Positions 45,119 through 56,259 of a stretch of DNA of 64,000 nucleotides are shown here, piece after piece. Numbering within the stretch: the stretch's first letter is position 1; each line of letters opens with the position of its first letter. A model generated the notes under the pieces. It ran no database searches. It was given only the letters and a program-made list of their open reading frames with translations, and had not been told where the DNA came from. A program made the position numbers and the translations under genes. Source of the DNA: Stomoxys calcitrans (Eukaryota; Arthropoda; Insecta; Diptera; Muscidae); the NCBI RefSeq assembly GCF_963082655.1, contig NC_081554.1, forward strand, positions 49,751,169 through 49,815,168. The letters are read 5' to 3'.

Positions 45119-46200
45119 GTGCATCGGTATAGCACTCATTTCCGGTACTGCCAAGATGGAGCTATACAACATGTAGCTGTGTCCCAATTAACAGTCAGGC
45201 TTACAAACCCGACATAAGTGGGCTACTATCTGGATATAATCGTCTGGTACTAGGGGACCTAAATGCGCATTATATTTTATGGCATTCTCCCCTAGGTAAC
45301 GACATAGGCATTCTCCCCTACGTGACGCAAACTGTAATTTCTTTGGGATCAGGCCACATCCTCATTTATCTCACTATCGACAGACCACCCGACTTCATAA
45401 CCTCTGAGCGCCGTACGTTTATCAATCAGTATAAGGCCAATTGGGCTGGCTTTAGAGAGTACACAAATCGCCGCTTAAGTGAACTGACACCCTCCTCGGA
45501 AGTGCTAGTTGCCGATAGGAAACGCTTTATACCAGCAGGTCGAATACCCCAAGTGGGACCCAATTTCCCGGCGCAGGCTGTGGTACTCGCAGACAATAGA
45601 ATCAGCGAGCTGAATCTGGAAATAAACATTGCATCCCCTGATCTCCTGAGTGACGCATGCTGTCAAGCCGTCATTTCTTTAGGATCAGACCACCTCCCCA
45701 TTATTCATAACCTCTGAGCGCCGGATGTTTATCAATCAGAAGAGGGCCGATTGGGCTGGCTTCAGAGAGTACACAAATCGCCGATTCAGTGAACTGACAC
45801 CCCCTTCGGATATGCTAGTTGCCGAGAGGAAACTCCGAGACATCATTAACGCAGCAGCCCCTCGCTTTATACCAGCCGGTACTCACAGACTAGCTTGATG
45901 GGATTCGTTGTACGGACTCCACTAACCCCAGAATCAGCGAGCTGAATCTGCGAGCAGGGTAGTCAACGAACATAAGCGGAATTTGTGGCTGGAACACTTG
46001 GAGCAATGTGATCTACTGTTAAGTCACTCTCGAACCCCTGTAGACAGGGTGACAGGACCTCAGTCACTTTTGGCGACGTAACTGTGACTGATACGAAGAG
46101 ATGCGCCAGATTGTTCAACCGTCAATTTATTGAGTGACAGATGTAGGAGGAGAGCCATTCGCCGTATCCATGGTCTCCGAGCCGAGTGCATAGGATGCTA
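45119..46200 (+). pseudogene. Jockey-type LINE: endonuclease end and RT N-terminus, with 310-bp duplication
   Basis: Endonuclease remnants include a LGDLNAHYILWHSPLGN-type stretch (about 45,250-45,300) and a SGSGH / SGSDHLP-type motif. The linker (LTIDRPPDFITSERRTFINQ; KANWAGFREYTNRRLSELTP) occurs twice at a 310-bp spacing (about 45,322-45,640 and 45,640-45,960), with one endonuclease end in each. The RT N-terminus follows (45,960-46,150) and breaks off near 46,150. Confidence 0.8.
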
Positions 46201-46352
46201 GATATGACAAGGCGAGTTATTGGCGCCCTTAAATAAATTATGAACACCCTGTTCGCGCGGCGATCGGTCCTTTGGACTGAAACGAGCTTGCTCACCTACA
46301 GAAGCTTGACGAGAATCACCTACTCCATATGAAAATGTGGCTACAACAACAC
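46180..46352 (+). mobile_element. LINE 3'-end fragment with (CAA)n tail
   Basis: GTTATTGGCGCCCTTAAATA, GGCGATCGGTCCTTTGGAC, CAGAAGCTTGACGAGAATCA, then GTGGCTACAACAAC. Homologous to 48,295-48,462, a second copy with a longer CAA tail. Confidence 0.65.
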
Positions 46353-47540
46353 GGTACCCGTGATACTGGAGCTTTCGAGGGCATTCGACACGGTCAGTCA
46401 TGCCAAACTATTTAAAGACATCGCAAACTCGTCCCTCCAGCCAGGTCTGAAACGCTGTGTCGCGAATTATTTGTGTGGTCGTCAGTCTTTTGTGGAATTT
46501 AGGGATAAGAAATCGAAACGCCGTAGAGTGAAACAAGAAGTTCTTCAATTCGGGATGATATTTCCGGCACTGTTTAATCTCTACTTATCCTCCATTCCAT
46601 CCCCTCCAGACCGCATAGAGATCATATCATATGTGGACGATTGTACAATCGTGGCATTAGGCCCCCACCCATTTATGGCATCTGCGATAGGTTGGAAGTC
46701 TACATCATCGAATTTGCTTCTTATTTCGCTGCAAGAGATTTGAAGATACCTGCCACCAAATCTTCAGCCACATTGTTCACTACAAACGCGCAGAAGGTGA
46801 ATAAAGAGTTGTTTGTGATAGTCGATGGAGAAACGATTCCGACCATCACGTGTCCCGAAATACTTGGTGTCACATTTGAAAACTCTTGCAAATTCTCCCC
46901 ACAAGCCACAGCAGTTTGCGATAGAGTCACAGGTAGAAACAAAGTCCTCAAGTTACTTAGCGGCAGCACTTGGGGTGCTGACAAAAAAAATTTGTTGACC
47001 ACGTACAAAGCAATTGGCCGGTCTGTGGTAAGTTAGGCAGCGCCATCGTGTTCTCGTTAGCTTTGTGACACGCAGTGGAATAATATTCAGATCTGTCAGA
47101 ATGGCGCCCTTCGAACTGCAACAGGCTGTCTCCTCAGTTCTCATGTGGACCATCTCCATCAGGAGACAAAGATCCTACCAATTCAAAGACAGAACTACAT
47201 GCAGTCTAAGCAATACCTTTTGGGCTGTTATCGCAGAGACCATCCAAATCATCATTTTGTGGATAGATATCCACCGCCCAGAAGCCTTAAGGAAGATCTA
47301 CATGATCTAGAGCATGAGGTTCAGCGCTACAAGAGAGAACCACTAGATGAAGCGGCATATCAAGCAGGTCTAGACAACATTCATGCAGACACAGTAGCAG
47401 ATGCGGTAAATGGCTACCGGGTGAATGTAGTCCTTGGAGAACCACCTCCCATTGCACCTGAAGAAATTAACCTTCCCCGGCAAACCAGAGTGGTTATTGC
47501 TCAATTATGTTCCGGCAGATGCAGCCGTCTCAGCTCCTAA
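46353..47540 (+). pseudogene. Jockey-type LINE: RT core and C-terminus
   Basis: Motif A VILELSRAFDTVSHAKLF (Glu where the catalytic Asp is expected), then CGRQSFVEFRDKKSKRR, motif B MIFPALFNLYLSSIP (PQG lost) and an intact active-site box IISYVDDCTIVA (46,620). Next come SSATLFTTNAQKVNKEL, LGVTFENSCKFSPQA and SGSTWGADKKNLLTTYKAIG. The C-terminus has EEINLPRQTRVVIAQL and CSGRCSRLSS, the usual jockey C-terminal Arg/Cys region. Three frames are needed. Confidence 0.9.
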
Positions 47541-47760
47541 AGTCCGAGGATTGATGCCGACGAGCAAGATGTCCCGATTGTAACCAGGGACCGCACGATA
47601 CACGTCATCTGTTAAACTTCCCAGCCAGACCCAATCGACTCAGACCAAGATCCCTGTGGACGCACCCCATCTTAGTCGCAGAGTTCCTGTGTCTTGACAC
47701 TCAACAGAATCAAGCAGACGAAGGATAGAACACGACAAACTGCTACAACAACAACAACAC
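47541..47760 (+). mobile_element. Jockey 3' UTR and (CAA)n tail
   Basis: Decayed zinc-knuckle region (DPIDSDQDP, then CACCCCATCTTAGTCGCAGA), ending AAACTGCTACAACAACAACA at 47,735-47,760. A second 3' copy starts directly after the tail. Confidence 0.7.
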
Positions 47761-48300
47761 AATTTTGTTGACCACGTACAAAGCAATTGGCCGGTCTACT
47801 ATAAGTTATGCAGCACCAGTGTGTTCTCGTTAGCTTTGTGACGCGCAGTGGAATAATATTCAGATCTGTTAGAATGCCGCCCTTCGAACTGCGACGGGCT
47901 GTCTTAACAGTTCTCACGTGGACCATTTCCATGAGAAATAAAGGTCCTACCCGTGCGAAGACATAACTATATGCTTACCAAGCAATACCTTTTGGGCTGT
48001 TATCACAGGGATCATCCAAATCATCATCTTGCGGATAGATATCTACTCCCTCGAAGTCTTAAGGAGGATCTACGTCATCTAGAGTGAGAGGTTCTGGGCT
48101 ACAAAAGGGAACCACTAGATCAAGCGGCATATCAAGTGCGTCTAGAGAATATTCGGGTGCGTCCACAAGTTGCGGATAGTGGAATCCTCCATATGGAGTA
48201 GCGGCAGTCGCGGTCAATCAGGGGTAACGATCAGAGAGTCTCAGTGAAAGGCCGGGCGGCACCGGCTCTTGCGCATAGGCAAATGAGTTCCTAAGATGCT
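47761..48300 (+). pseudogene. Second copy of jockey RT C-terminal region
   Basis: Starts AATTTTGTTGACCACGTACA (as 46,990-47,015) and repeats the block to about 48,180 (GACCATTTCCATGAGAAATA, GATAGATATCTACTCCCTCG), with stops. Similarity is about as high as between recent subfamily members. Confidence 0.8.
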
Positions 48301-48462
48301 CGATATAATATGGCAAGTTTTTGGCGCCTTTAAATAACTAACGGCCACTCTGTAGCCGCGGCGATCGGTCCATTCGACCAGATCGAGCTTGTCCATCTAC
48401 AGGAGCTTGACGAGGATCGCCACCTCCACATGTAAATGTGGCTACAACAACAACAACATAGT
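48295..48462 (+). mobile_element. LINE 3'-end fragment with (CAA)n tail, second copy
   Basis: ATAATATGGCAAGTTTTTGG, GCGGCGATCGGTCCATTCG, GGAGCTTGACGAGGATCG, GTGGCTACAACAACAACAAC. Same family as 46,180-46,352. Confidence 0.65.
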
Positions 48463-48830
48463 TACTTGGTGGTCCTTGGAAAACGACTGCCTTTTATTAC
48501 ACCTGATATTGACCTCCCCCGGCAAACCAGAATGCTTCTGGCTCAATTACGATCCGGCAGATGCAGTCGCCGCAACTCAACTGAAGAGCAAGAATTGATG
48601 CCAACTTGCAGGATGTGTGTCCCAATTGTGACCTAGGACCACACGTCACCTGTTGCCCAGCCAGACCTACTCGCCTCAGACCCAGATCCGTCTGGACGCA
48701 CCCCGCCATAGTCGCAGAGTTCCTGGATCTGGATATTCGATAGAAGTAGACGACGGATTGAACACAACATACTGCAGCAATCGCATGGTATCGCACGCCT
48801 CAATGTGCAACACAGTGTAACAATAACAAC
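48463..48830 (+). pseudogene. Third copy of jockey C-terminus, with CAA-type tail
   Basis: DLPRQTRMLLAQLRSGRCSR-type coding (about 48,510-48,570), then CRMCVPIVT and a decayed 3' region with CACCCCGCCATAGTCGCAGA, ending GTGTAACAATAACAACATC near 48,828. Confidence 0.8.
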
Positions 48831-49155
48831 ATCAGGGTGTTATCAGGTTCTGCGCTACAAGAGAGAACCTCAAGAGAAGGCGGCGTTTCAAGCGGATCTA
48901 TATAACATTTTTACTGGCCCAACACCGATCCCTCTGGAAATGACATAGTTGTACAGTTTGGCGTGCGGATTCTAATGATATAAAAGATTCCGATTTTTTA
49001 TTTACTTTTTTGTTGTCTAGAGATATGTGGAAGAGCAATATGATGACATTGATTTCATCCAAATCGGTCTAAAAATAAAAAAAAAGTTATAAGCATTTAC
49101 ATTTTGAACTTTAAAGACCAATATCTCACGAACTAGGTTTCTCTTTAACAATTTT

Positions 49156-49215
49156 TTTGAACCCAGGCGTTCAGCGTCATAGGCGGACATGCTATTCTCT
49201 GCTTTATGGTGGTAG
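49156..49215 (-). mobile_element. Solitary SINE head fragment
   Basis: The complement holds GACGCTGAACGCCTGGGTTC (with box B) and a degraded box A. No SINE body follows on the left, so only the tRNA-like head is present. Confidence 0.6.
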
Positions 49216-49434
49216 TTTTTTACAAGAATTTAAAATGTTCAGCTTCGGGACCACTAAACTCTGAAAGGACCATTAAAAACTAAACGTCGCTGTTTTTATT
49301 TCTGCTTTGTGTTATTTTTGGGTTATCTCAAGAATCTGCACTATTATCTCAGTCTGCATTTAAATGCCTTAAAAGGGCTCTTTAATTTGTTACTGAACCA
49401 TTAAACCAAAACAACATTATATTGCTACACTTAC

Positions 49435-50290
49435 CTTTCGTTTTCTAATTTCATTTCAACGCAGTGCCCGTTGCGGTCAAAGCATCCCATAGAATATGTT
49501 GTAGTTGTTGTTTGTGGGTGTAACGAACAGACAGCACAAAAGAAACACCAAACAATAATCAAAATAAACCGAGTCAGCAAGTGTGTAGTAGCAGCACCAC
49601 CATCAGTAGCAGAGCGGCAACAGCAGCCGGTAAGAGGAACAGCGAAAACACGATGATTGTTTTGAATAACTTCCCAATTGGAATGTTGGTGGATGGTCAT
49701 AAGAATTCTCCAAAAAGGTAGCTAGTTGGTGTTTAATCCAATTTCTTAGTTTGTATGTTTACTTCTAAATTGAACGACACTTGCATACACATGCAGACTT
49801 TAGGCACCGAAATCTCGACTATTAGTTTATCCTTTTCGTTAACACTTTCGCGACATTCACAGGTTTTACGGATAAATTAGTTAAAATAATAAAAGATTCT
49901 CAATAAAATTCATGCAAAATTCACTAAAAGTCATAATCCACTAAAATAATAGAAGTTTTTTTCTTTTTTAAACAACACACATGACTTCTCGATTTCTGTT
50001 TCACAGTTATTTCATTATTTTGGCTTTCAAGGCAGCGCTTCTCTTTCACATCACATTTGTAATTATTGTGTTTATCACTCTCTTTCGTTGCCTTTTCAAT
50101 AACAGAAAACACATGTAATTTTTTTGCAAAGAAGTCTCATGCCAGACAAAAACGCGCGCGACGTTGACGACGACCGCAGCTGAGCCCTGTACGTTTTGCA
50201 TAAAACACTCGCGACTTGAGACGTCGACAGCGAACACAGCCGTTATACGAAAAACGCCGATAAACAAATCACGATAAACCGAGACTCCTT
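49435..50290 (-). other. Candidate first exon and promoter of a host gene
   Basis: On the minus strand an 89-codon frame (Met at 49,700) stays open to a strong 5' splice site: exon end CGAAAG, intron GTAAGTG, junction at 49,435/49,434. Its only stop is created by the splice-site TAA. The frame has a hydrophobic stretch RFILIIVWCFFCAVCSL. Upstream, 50,140-50,260 is unusually CpG-rich for this window (GCGCGCGACGTTGACGACG; CGCGACTTGAGACGTCGACA), as expected of a promoter or 5' UTR. CAG/CAA-rich sequence at 49,560-49,640 resembles dipteran UTRs. No domain is recognised, no acceptor is assigned, and a plus-strand donor-like GCCGGTAAGAGG also exists, so strand is uncertain. Confidence 0.25.
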
Positions 50291-50299
50291 AGTGCTAGT

Positions 50300-52490
50300 A
50301 GAGAAATTCTGTATTTCTATTGTTTTTAAGGAGTTTAGCGCTTGAATTTTATGCTCAATTTACTCATTGTTATATTAAACACTTAATTGAAACGTTTTTA
50401 TTACAGAATTTCACTGAAAATTGCTATAAATCGTAATTTGAACTACAGCGAAATTTTTGCCGACACTTGCCTACCACAACTTTTTGCTAACTGTCAATGT
50501 CATGCATGTTGTTCCTCTCATCTGTGAGAATTGTCCAGTTGGAGTTAGGGTTGCCGTGTACAACTCACAAAAGTGTTCAAGTGTTGTTATGAATTGAAAT
50601 ACACAAAGACGAGCAAAACAGGCGGCATAAAAATGTGTGTTCGAAAAGTAGCAGCGCTGTAATCAATTTGAATGACTACCAGGATTCCAAATAGAATTCC
50701 TGTGGCAGGGACGTACATCCTTAATGTCTCGCATTTATAGGTTTCTTATTCCCTTTTGAGGTTTAGGATAGTCTCATTCCTGAAGTCATTTTTTTAGAAT
50801 ATATGCGAAATCTCCAATGCATTACGATGAGTATGGCAATACTATTGCACCATTGACTATAGATAAGTTATACATAGATAAAGAATGTGAACTTCGCACA
50901 GAAACTGATTGGTGGCGCTTGTGAATGTATATATATTTTGTCAAATTTTAAAAGATATTAAATTCCACTGTTATTGGTATCTTTTTTGCATTAGGTGTAG
51001 CAATCAAAGAGATTCCAATTTTAAACTTCAAAATATATCAGAACATTCTTAAAAAACAAGGAAAGGAGATTACCTGTTCGACACGTCCTTATACACATTG
51101 CCATTTCGGCCATTGGTATGAGGATGGCGAAAAGTATCTCGTCAATTTTATTGCTTTGCTTATGCTCACACTGTCGTGGCTTCTGGATTTTAACTTATTG
51201 TAGCTTATATCGTTATTATATAAAGAAAAGCCGTATGAATTGCAAATAGCCACTGAGGCATATATCTCTAATTTTTGTTTTGTTTTATGGTCTATCTATG
51301 TCTGTATGTGTGCAATAGGTTGGTGCGATTAGTATGGAAGGAAGAAAATTTTAAGGAGCCATATGTGTTTCTGACCCTTTGGATTGTACTGAGCTAAAAA
51401 GTCCACTGGACCAAATGTCTACGATGAAAATCGAGCCTCCAGATTTTGACTTGCAATTTTTTTTTCATACTTTTGCATGTTTTTTTCTTGGATATTTTGA
51501 CCCATATTTGGCCTATTTCAGCAGACGTTTGCAATAAGAGTAAAAATACTTGGAATCAAGATAAAAATTCAAATAAATTTAACCAAAATAAAAAAAACAT
51601 CATTTGGTATTTTTAAAATTTTATCAGCTCACAATTAACATAAAGGTTTATTCCTCAAATTTTCAATTTGAATAGTTACCAACGGTTCACATTTAAATTC
51701 CGCTCGCTCTTTCCAGAGATGGATGTCTTTTAAAATCGTCTAAGATTCCAATTGGAGATTTTATTTGCTTACTTCATCTGTTATAATGTGCCTTCACTAG
51801 TGGCCGATAGGGATAAATTGTTCTCAGTTACGTCAACTCTATTAGCATATATACCACAAGAGGGCGGTGTGAAAGCAAAATTTATGAAGTAAACTTTTAG
51901 GCGTATGTTATAACATGCCATAGTCTTATGAGAAAAATAAGAAACAGACAATAGTGTATTATTGGGAAAATTTTTAAAATATTTGTTCGCCATTTAAGTT
52001 TAAAAAGATATACAAACATAGCCTTAAACTTATTTCACAGAAAATTAAAATTACCGTACTTAGCAATAACTTTAAGATTAGTAGCCCTCTACATGCGGAT
52101 AGTAAAAATATCATATTCAAGACCGAAAGTATTTGTGAGCCCGACATCTGTAATGAAAAGCAGCTCATTTGATCTAATATGTGGAAGCGAATATAGATGT
52201 CGTTGTTTTGAAGTTACCCTAAAGCAGTGCTTTCATGTGTTTCATGTTTCATGTGTGCCCAATATTTCCTAGCCAAAGGGCTTACATTTCTGTGCCATGT
52301 ACACAGATATGTGCAAACGTGTGTGTGTATTTGCCAGCCACTGCTCTAAATGAGTTATCAATAATAGCAATGTTTTCAAAAAACTAGAGTTGCCACTAAA
52401 CGATTAAAGGAACATTTACTGCCTATTGAAAATAATTTAATAAAATATTCATTTGGTCATTCCGTTTACAACACACCGAAATATCCTTTT
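50300..52490. other. Unannotated AT-rich DNA
   Basis: No transposon or domain-bearing ORF. The ORFs at 51,781-51,993 and 51,974-52,168 have no recognisable motif. Confidence 0.4.
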
Positions 52491-52494
52491 GCGA

Positions 52495-52595
52495 CCATAT
52501 AAAGTATATATATCCTTGACAGCGTAATCTAAGACGATCTAGCCATGTCCGTCCGTCTGTCTCTTGAAATCACGCTACAGTCTTTAAAAGAATTT
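52495..52595 (-). repeat. 150-bp-repeat element 3'-end fragment
   Basis: The complement reads GTAGCGTGATTTCAAGAGAC, then AGACGGACGGACATGGCTAG, ATCG, then GGATATATATACTTTATATG. These are the 3' marks of subfamily 1. It borders the inverted 29-bp array. Confidence 0.6.
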
Positions 52596-54876
52596 CTTTA
52601 GAGAGAATTTCATAGAAATTTGGTCTTTAGAGAAAATTTCATAGAAATTTTGTCTTTAGAGAAAATTTCATAGAAATTTTGTCTTTAGAGAAAATTTCAT
52701 AGAAATTTTGTCTTTAGAGAAAATTTCATAGAAATTTTGTCTTTAGAGAGAATTTCATAGAAATTTTGTCTTTAGAGAGAATTTCATAGAAATTTTGTCT
52801 TTAGAGAAAATTTCATAGAAATTTTGTCTTTAGAGAGAATTTCATAGAAATTTTGTCTTTAGAGAGAATTTCATAGAAATTTTGTCTTTAGAGAAAATTT
52901 CATAGAAATTTTGTCTTTAGAGAAAATTTCATAGAAATTTTGTCTTGAGAGAAAATTTTATAGAAATTTTGTCTTGAGAGAAAATTTCATAGAAATTTTG
53001 TCTTTAGAGAAAATTTCATAGAAATTTTGTCTTGAGAGAAAATTTTATAGAAATTTTGTCTTGAGAGAAAATTTCATAGAAATTTTGTCTTTAGAGAAAA
53101 TTTCATAGAAATTTTGTCTTTAGAGAAAATTTCATAGAAATTTTGTCTTTAGAGAAAATTTCATAGAAATTTTGTCTTTAGAGAAAATTTTATAGAAATT
53201 TTGTCTTTAGAGAAAATTTCATCGAAATTTTGTCTTTAGAGAAAATTTTATAGAAATTTTGTCTTTAGAGAAAATTTCATAGAAATTTTGTCTTTAGAGA
53301 AAATTTCATAGAAATTTTGTCTTTAGAGAAAATTTCATAGAAATTTTGTCTTTAGAGAAAATTTCATAGAAATTTTGTCTTTAGAGAAAATTTCATAGAA
53401 ATTTTGTCTTTAGAGAAAATTTCATAGAAATTTTGTCTTTAGAGAAAATTTCATAGAAATTTTGTCTTGAGAGAAAATTTCATAGAAATTTTGTCTTTAG
53501 AGAAAATTTCATAGAAATTTTGTCTTTAGAGAAAATTTCATAGAAATTTTGTCTTTAGAGAAAATTTCATAGAAATTTTGTCTTTAGAGAAAATTTCATA
53601 GAAATTTTGTCTTTAGAGAAAATTTCATAGAAATTTTGTCTTTAGAGAAAATTTCATAGAAATCTTGTCTTTAGAGAAAATTTCATAGAAATTTTGTCTT
53701 TAGAGAAAATTTCATAGAAATTTTGTCTTTAGAGAAAATTTCATAGAAATTTTGTCTTTAGAGAAAATTTCATAGAAATTTTGTCTTTAGATAAAATTTC
53801 ATAGAAATTTTGCCTTTAGAGAAAATTTCATAGAAATTTTGTCTTTAGAGAAAATTTCATAGAAATTTTGTCTTTAGAGAAAATTACATAGAAATTTTGT
53901 CTTTAGATAAAATTTCATAGAAATTTTGTCTTTAGAGAAAATTTCATAGAAATTTTGTCTTTAGAAAAAATTTCATAGAAATTTTGTCTTTAGAGAAAAT
54001 TTCATAGAAATTTTGTCTTTAGAGAAAATTTCATAGAAATTTTGTCTTTAGAGAAAATTTCATAGAAATTTTGTCTTTAGAGAAAATTTCATAGAAATTT
54101 TGTCTTTAGAGAAAATTTCATAGAAATTTTGTCTTTAGAGAAAATTTCATAGAAATTTTGTCTTTAGAGAAAATTTCATAGAAATTTTGTCTTTAGAGAA
54201 AATTTCATAGAAATTTTGTCTTTAGAGAAAATTTCATAGAAATTTTGTCTTTAGAGAAATTTCATAGAAATTTTGTCTTTAGAGAAAATTTCATAGAAAT
54301 TTTGTCTTTAGAGAAAATTTCATAGAAATTTTGTCTTTAGATAAAATTTCATAGAAATTTTGCCTTTAGAGAAAATTTCATAGAAATTTTGTCTTTAGAG
54401 AAAATTTCATAGAAATTTTGTCTTTAGAGAAAATTTCATAGAAATTTTGTCTTTAGAGAAAATTTCATAGAAATTTTGTCTTTAGAGAAAATTTCATAGA
54501 AATTTTGTCTTTAGAGAAAATTTCATAGAAATTTTGTCTTTAGATAAAATTTCATAGAAATTTTGTCTTTAGATAAAATTTCATAGAAATTTTGCCTTTA
54601 GAGAAAATTTCATAGAAATTTTGTCTTTAGAGAAAATTTCATAGAAATTTTGTCTTTAGAGAAAATTTCATAGAAATTTTGTCTTTAGAGAAAATTTCAT
54701 AGAAATTTTGTCTTTAGAGAAAATTTCATAGAAATTTTGTCTTTAGAGAAAATTTCATAGAAGTTTGTCTTTAGAGAAAATTACATAGAAATTTTGTCTT
54801 TAGAAAAAATTTCATAGAAATTTTGTCTTTAGAGAAAATTTCATAGAAATTTTGTCTTTAGAGAACATTTTATAAA
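52596..54876 (-). repeat. 29-bp minisatellite array, inverted (~78 units)
   Basis: Same monomer as the 35.7-kb array on the opposite strand (TTTAGAGAAAATTTCATAG, AAATTTTGTC). Variants mark higher-order structure: a three-unit block with TTGAGAG repeats at 87 bp (52,945 and 53,032), and a TAGATAAAAT + GCCTTTAG pair recurs at 53,791, 54,341 and 54,573 (19 and 8 units apart, one base lost at about 54,255). Confidence 0.95.
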
Positions 54877-54884
54877 AATTTCCA

Positions 54885-55984
54885 TGAAATTTTATCAGAC
54901 CAGCAAAAATGAAAGCTTCTAGGAACCAACAAGGATGATCGAAAAACCGGTTTATATAGCAGCTATATCATGTTATAGACCGATTTGGACCGTACTCGAC
55001 ACAGTTGTTGGAAGTCATAACAGAACATCGTGTGCAAAATTTCAGCCGAATCGGAAAAAATTGCGGCTTCCAGGGTCTCAAGAAGTCAAATCGGGAGATC
55101 GGTTTATATGGGAACTATATATAGGTTAAAGACCGATTTAGACCGTACTAAGCACAGTTGTTGAAAGTTATAACATAACACTACATGCAAAATTTCAGCC
55201 AAATCGGAGCAAAATTGCGTCTTCCAGAGGCTCAAGAAGTCAAATCGGGAGATCGGTTTATATGGGAGCCATATCAGGTTATAGACCGAATTGGACCGTA
55301 CTTGGTAAAGTTGTTGGAAGTCATAACAAAACATCATGTAAAAAATGTCAGCCAAATCGGATGGAAACTGAGGCTTCCAGGAGCTCAAGAAGTCAAATCG
55401 GGAGATCCGTTTATATAGGTGCTTTATCTGGTTCTTGACCGATTTGAACTGTACTTGGAACTGTTGTTGGAAGTCATGATAAAACACCATGTGCAAAATT
55501 TCAGCCAAATCGGATATGAGTTGCGCCCTTTAGAGGGTCAAGAAATCATGACCCCAGATCGGTTTATATGACAGCTATGTCAGGTTATGGACCGATTTGA
55601 ACGAAATTTGACACAGTTGTTGGAAGCCATAACAAAACATCTCATGCAAAATTTCAGCCAAATCGGATAAGAATTGCGTCCTCCAGTGACTCAAGAAGTC
55701 AAGATCCCAGATCGGTTTATGTGGCAGCTATATCAAAACATGGACCGATATGACCCATTTACAATCCCAACCGACCTACACTAATAAAAAGTATTTGTGA
55801 AAAATTTCAAGCGGATAGCTTTACTCCTTCGAAAGTTAGCGTGCTTTCGACAGACAGACGGACGGACGGACAGACGGGAGGACATGGCTAGATCGACTTA
55901 AAATATAATGACGATCAGTAGTATATAACTTTATGGGGTTTTAAACAAATATTTCGAGATGTTACAAATGGAATGACGAAATTA
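54885..55984 (+). mobile_element. 150-bp-repeat element, copy G (main part)
   Basis: It begins CAGACCAGCAAAAATGAAAG, CTTCTAGGAACC, AAGGATGATCGA, a module also present at 60,150-60,225 on the minus strand. Six monomers follow, then AGCGGATAGCTTTACTCC, CGACAGACAGACGGACGG and GACATGGCTAGATCGACTTA. The TTCGGCC palindrome end is absent; the array abuts instead. Split by a MITE at 55,984. Confidence 0.85.
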
Positions 55985-56220
55985 TTGGGTTGCCCAAAAA
56001 GTAATTGCGGATTTTTTAAAAGAAAGTAAATGCATTTTTAATAAAACTTAGAATGAACTGTAATCAAATATACTTTTTTACACTTTTTTTCTAAAGCAAG
56101 CTAAAAGTTACAGCTGATAACTGACAGAAGAAAGAATGCAATTACAGAGTCACAAGCTGTGAAAAAATTTGTCAACGCCGAATATATGAAAAATCCGCAA
56201 TTACTTTTTGGGCAACCCAA
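55985..56220 (+). mobile_element. Mariner MITE (236 bp), complete
   Basis: Perfect TTGGGTTGCCCAAAAAGTAA at the left and its complement at the right, TA at both sides. The host sequence around it, rejoined at TA, matches the uninterrupted site at 58,394-58,410 in copy H. Confidence 0.97.
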
Positions 56221-56258
56221 TAGTACACCCCCATCCTATGGTTGAGGGTATAAAAATG
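56221..56258 (+). mobile_element. 150-bp-repeat element copy G, 3' end
   Basis: TAGTACACCCCCATCCTATG, GTTGAGGGTATAAAAATG, completing copy G. Confidence 0.8.
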
Positions 56259-56259
56259 G

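Noticed and set aside
55104..55508. 134-residue minus-strand ORF
   Set aside because: Antisense translation of 150-bp-repeat monomers; the recurring FDFLS residues follow the monomer.
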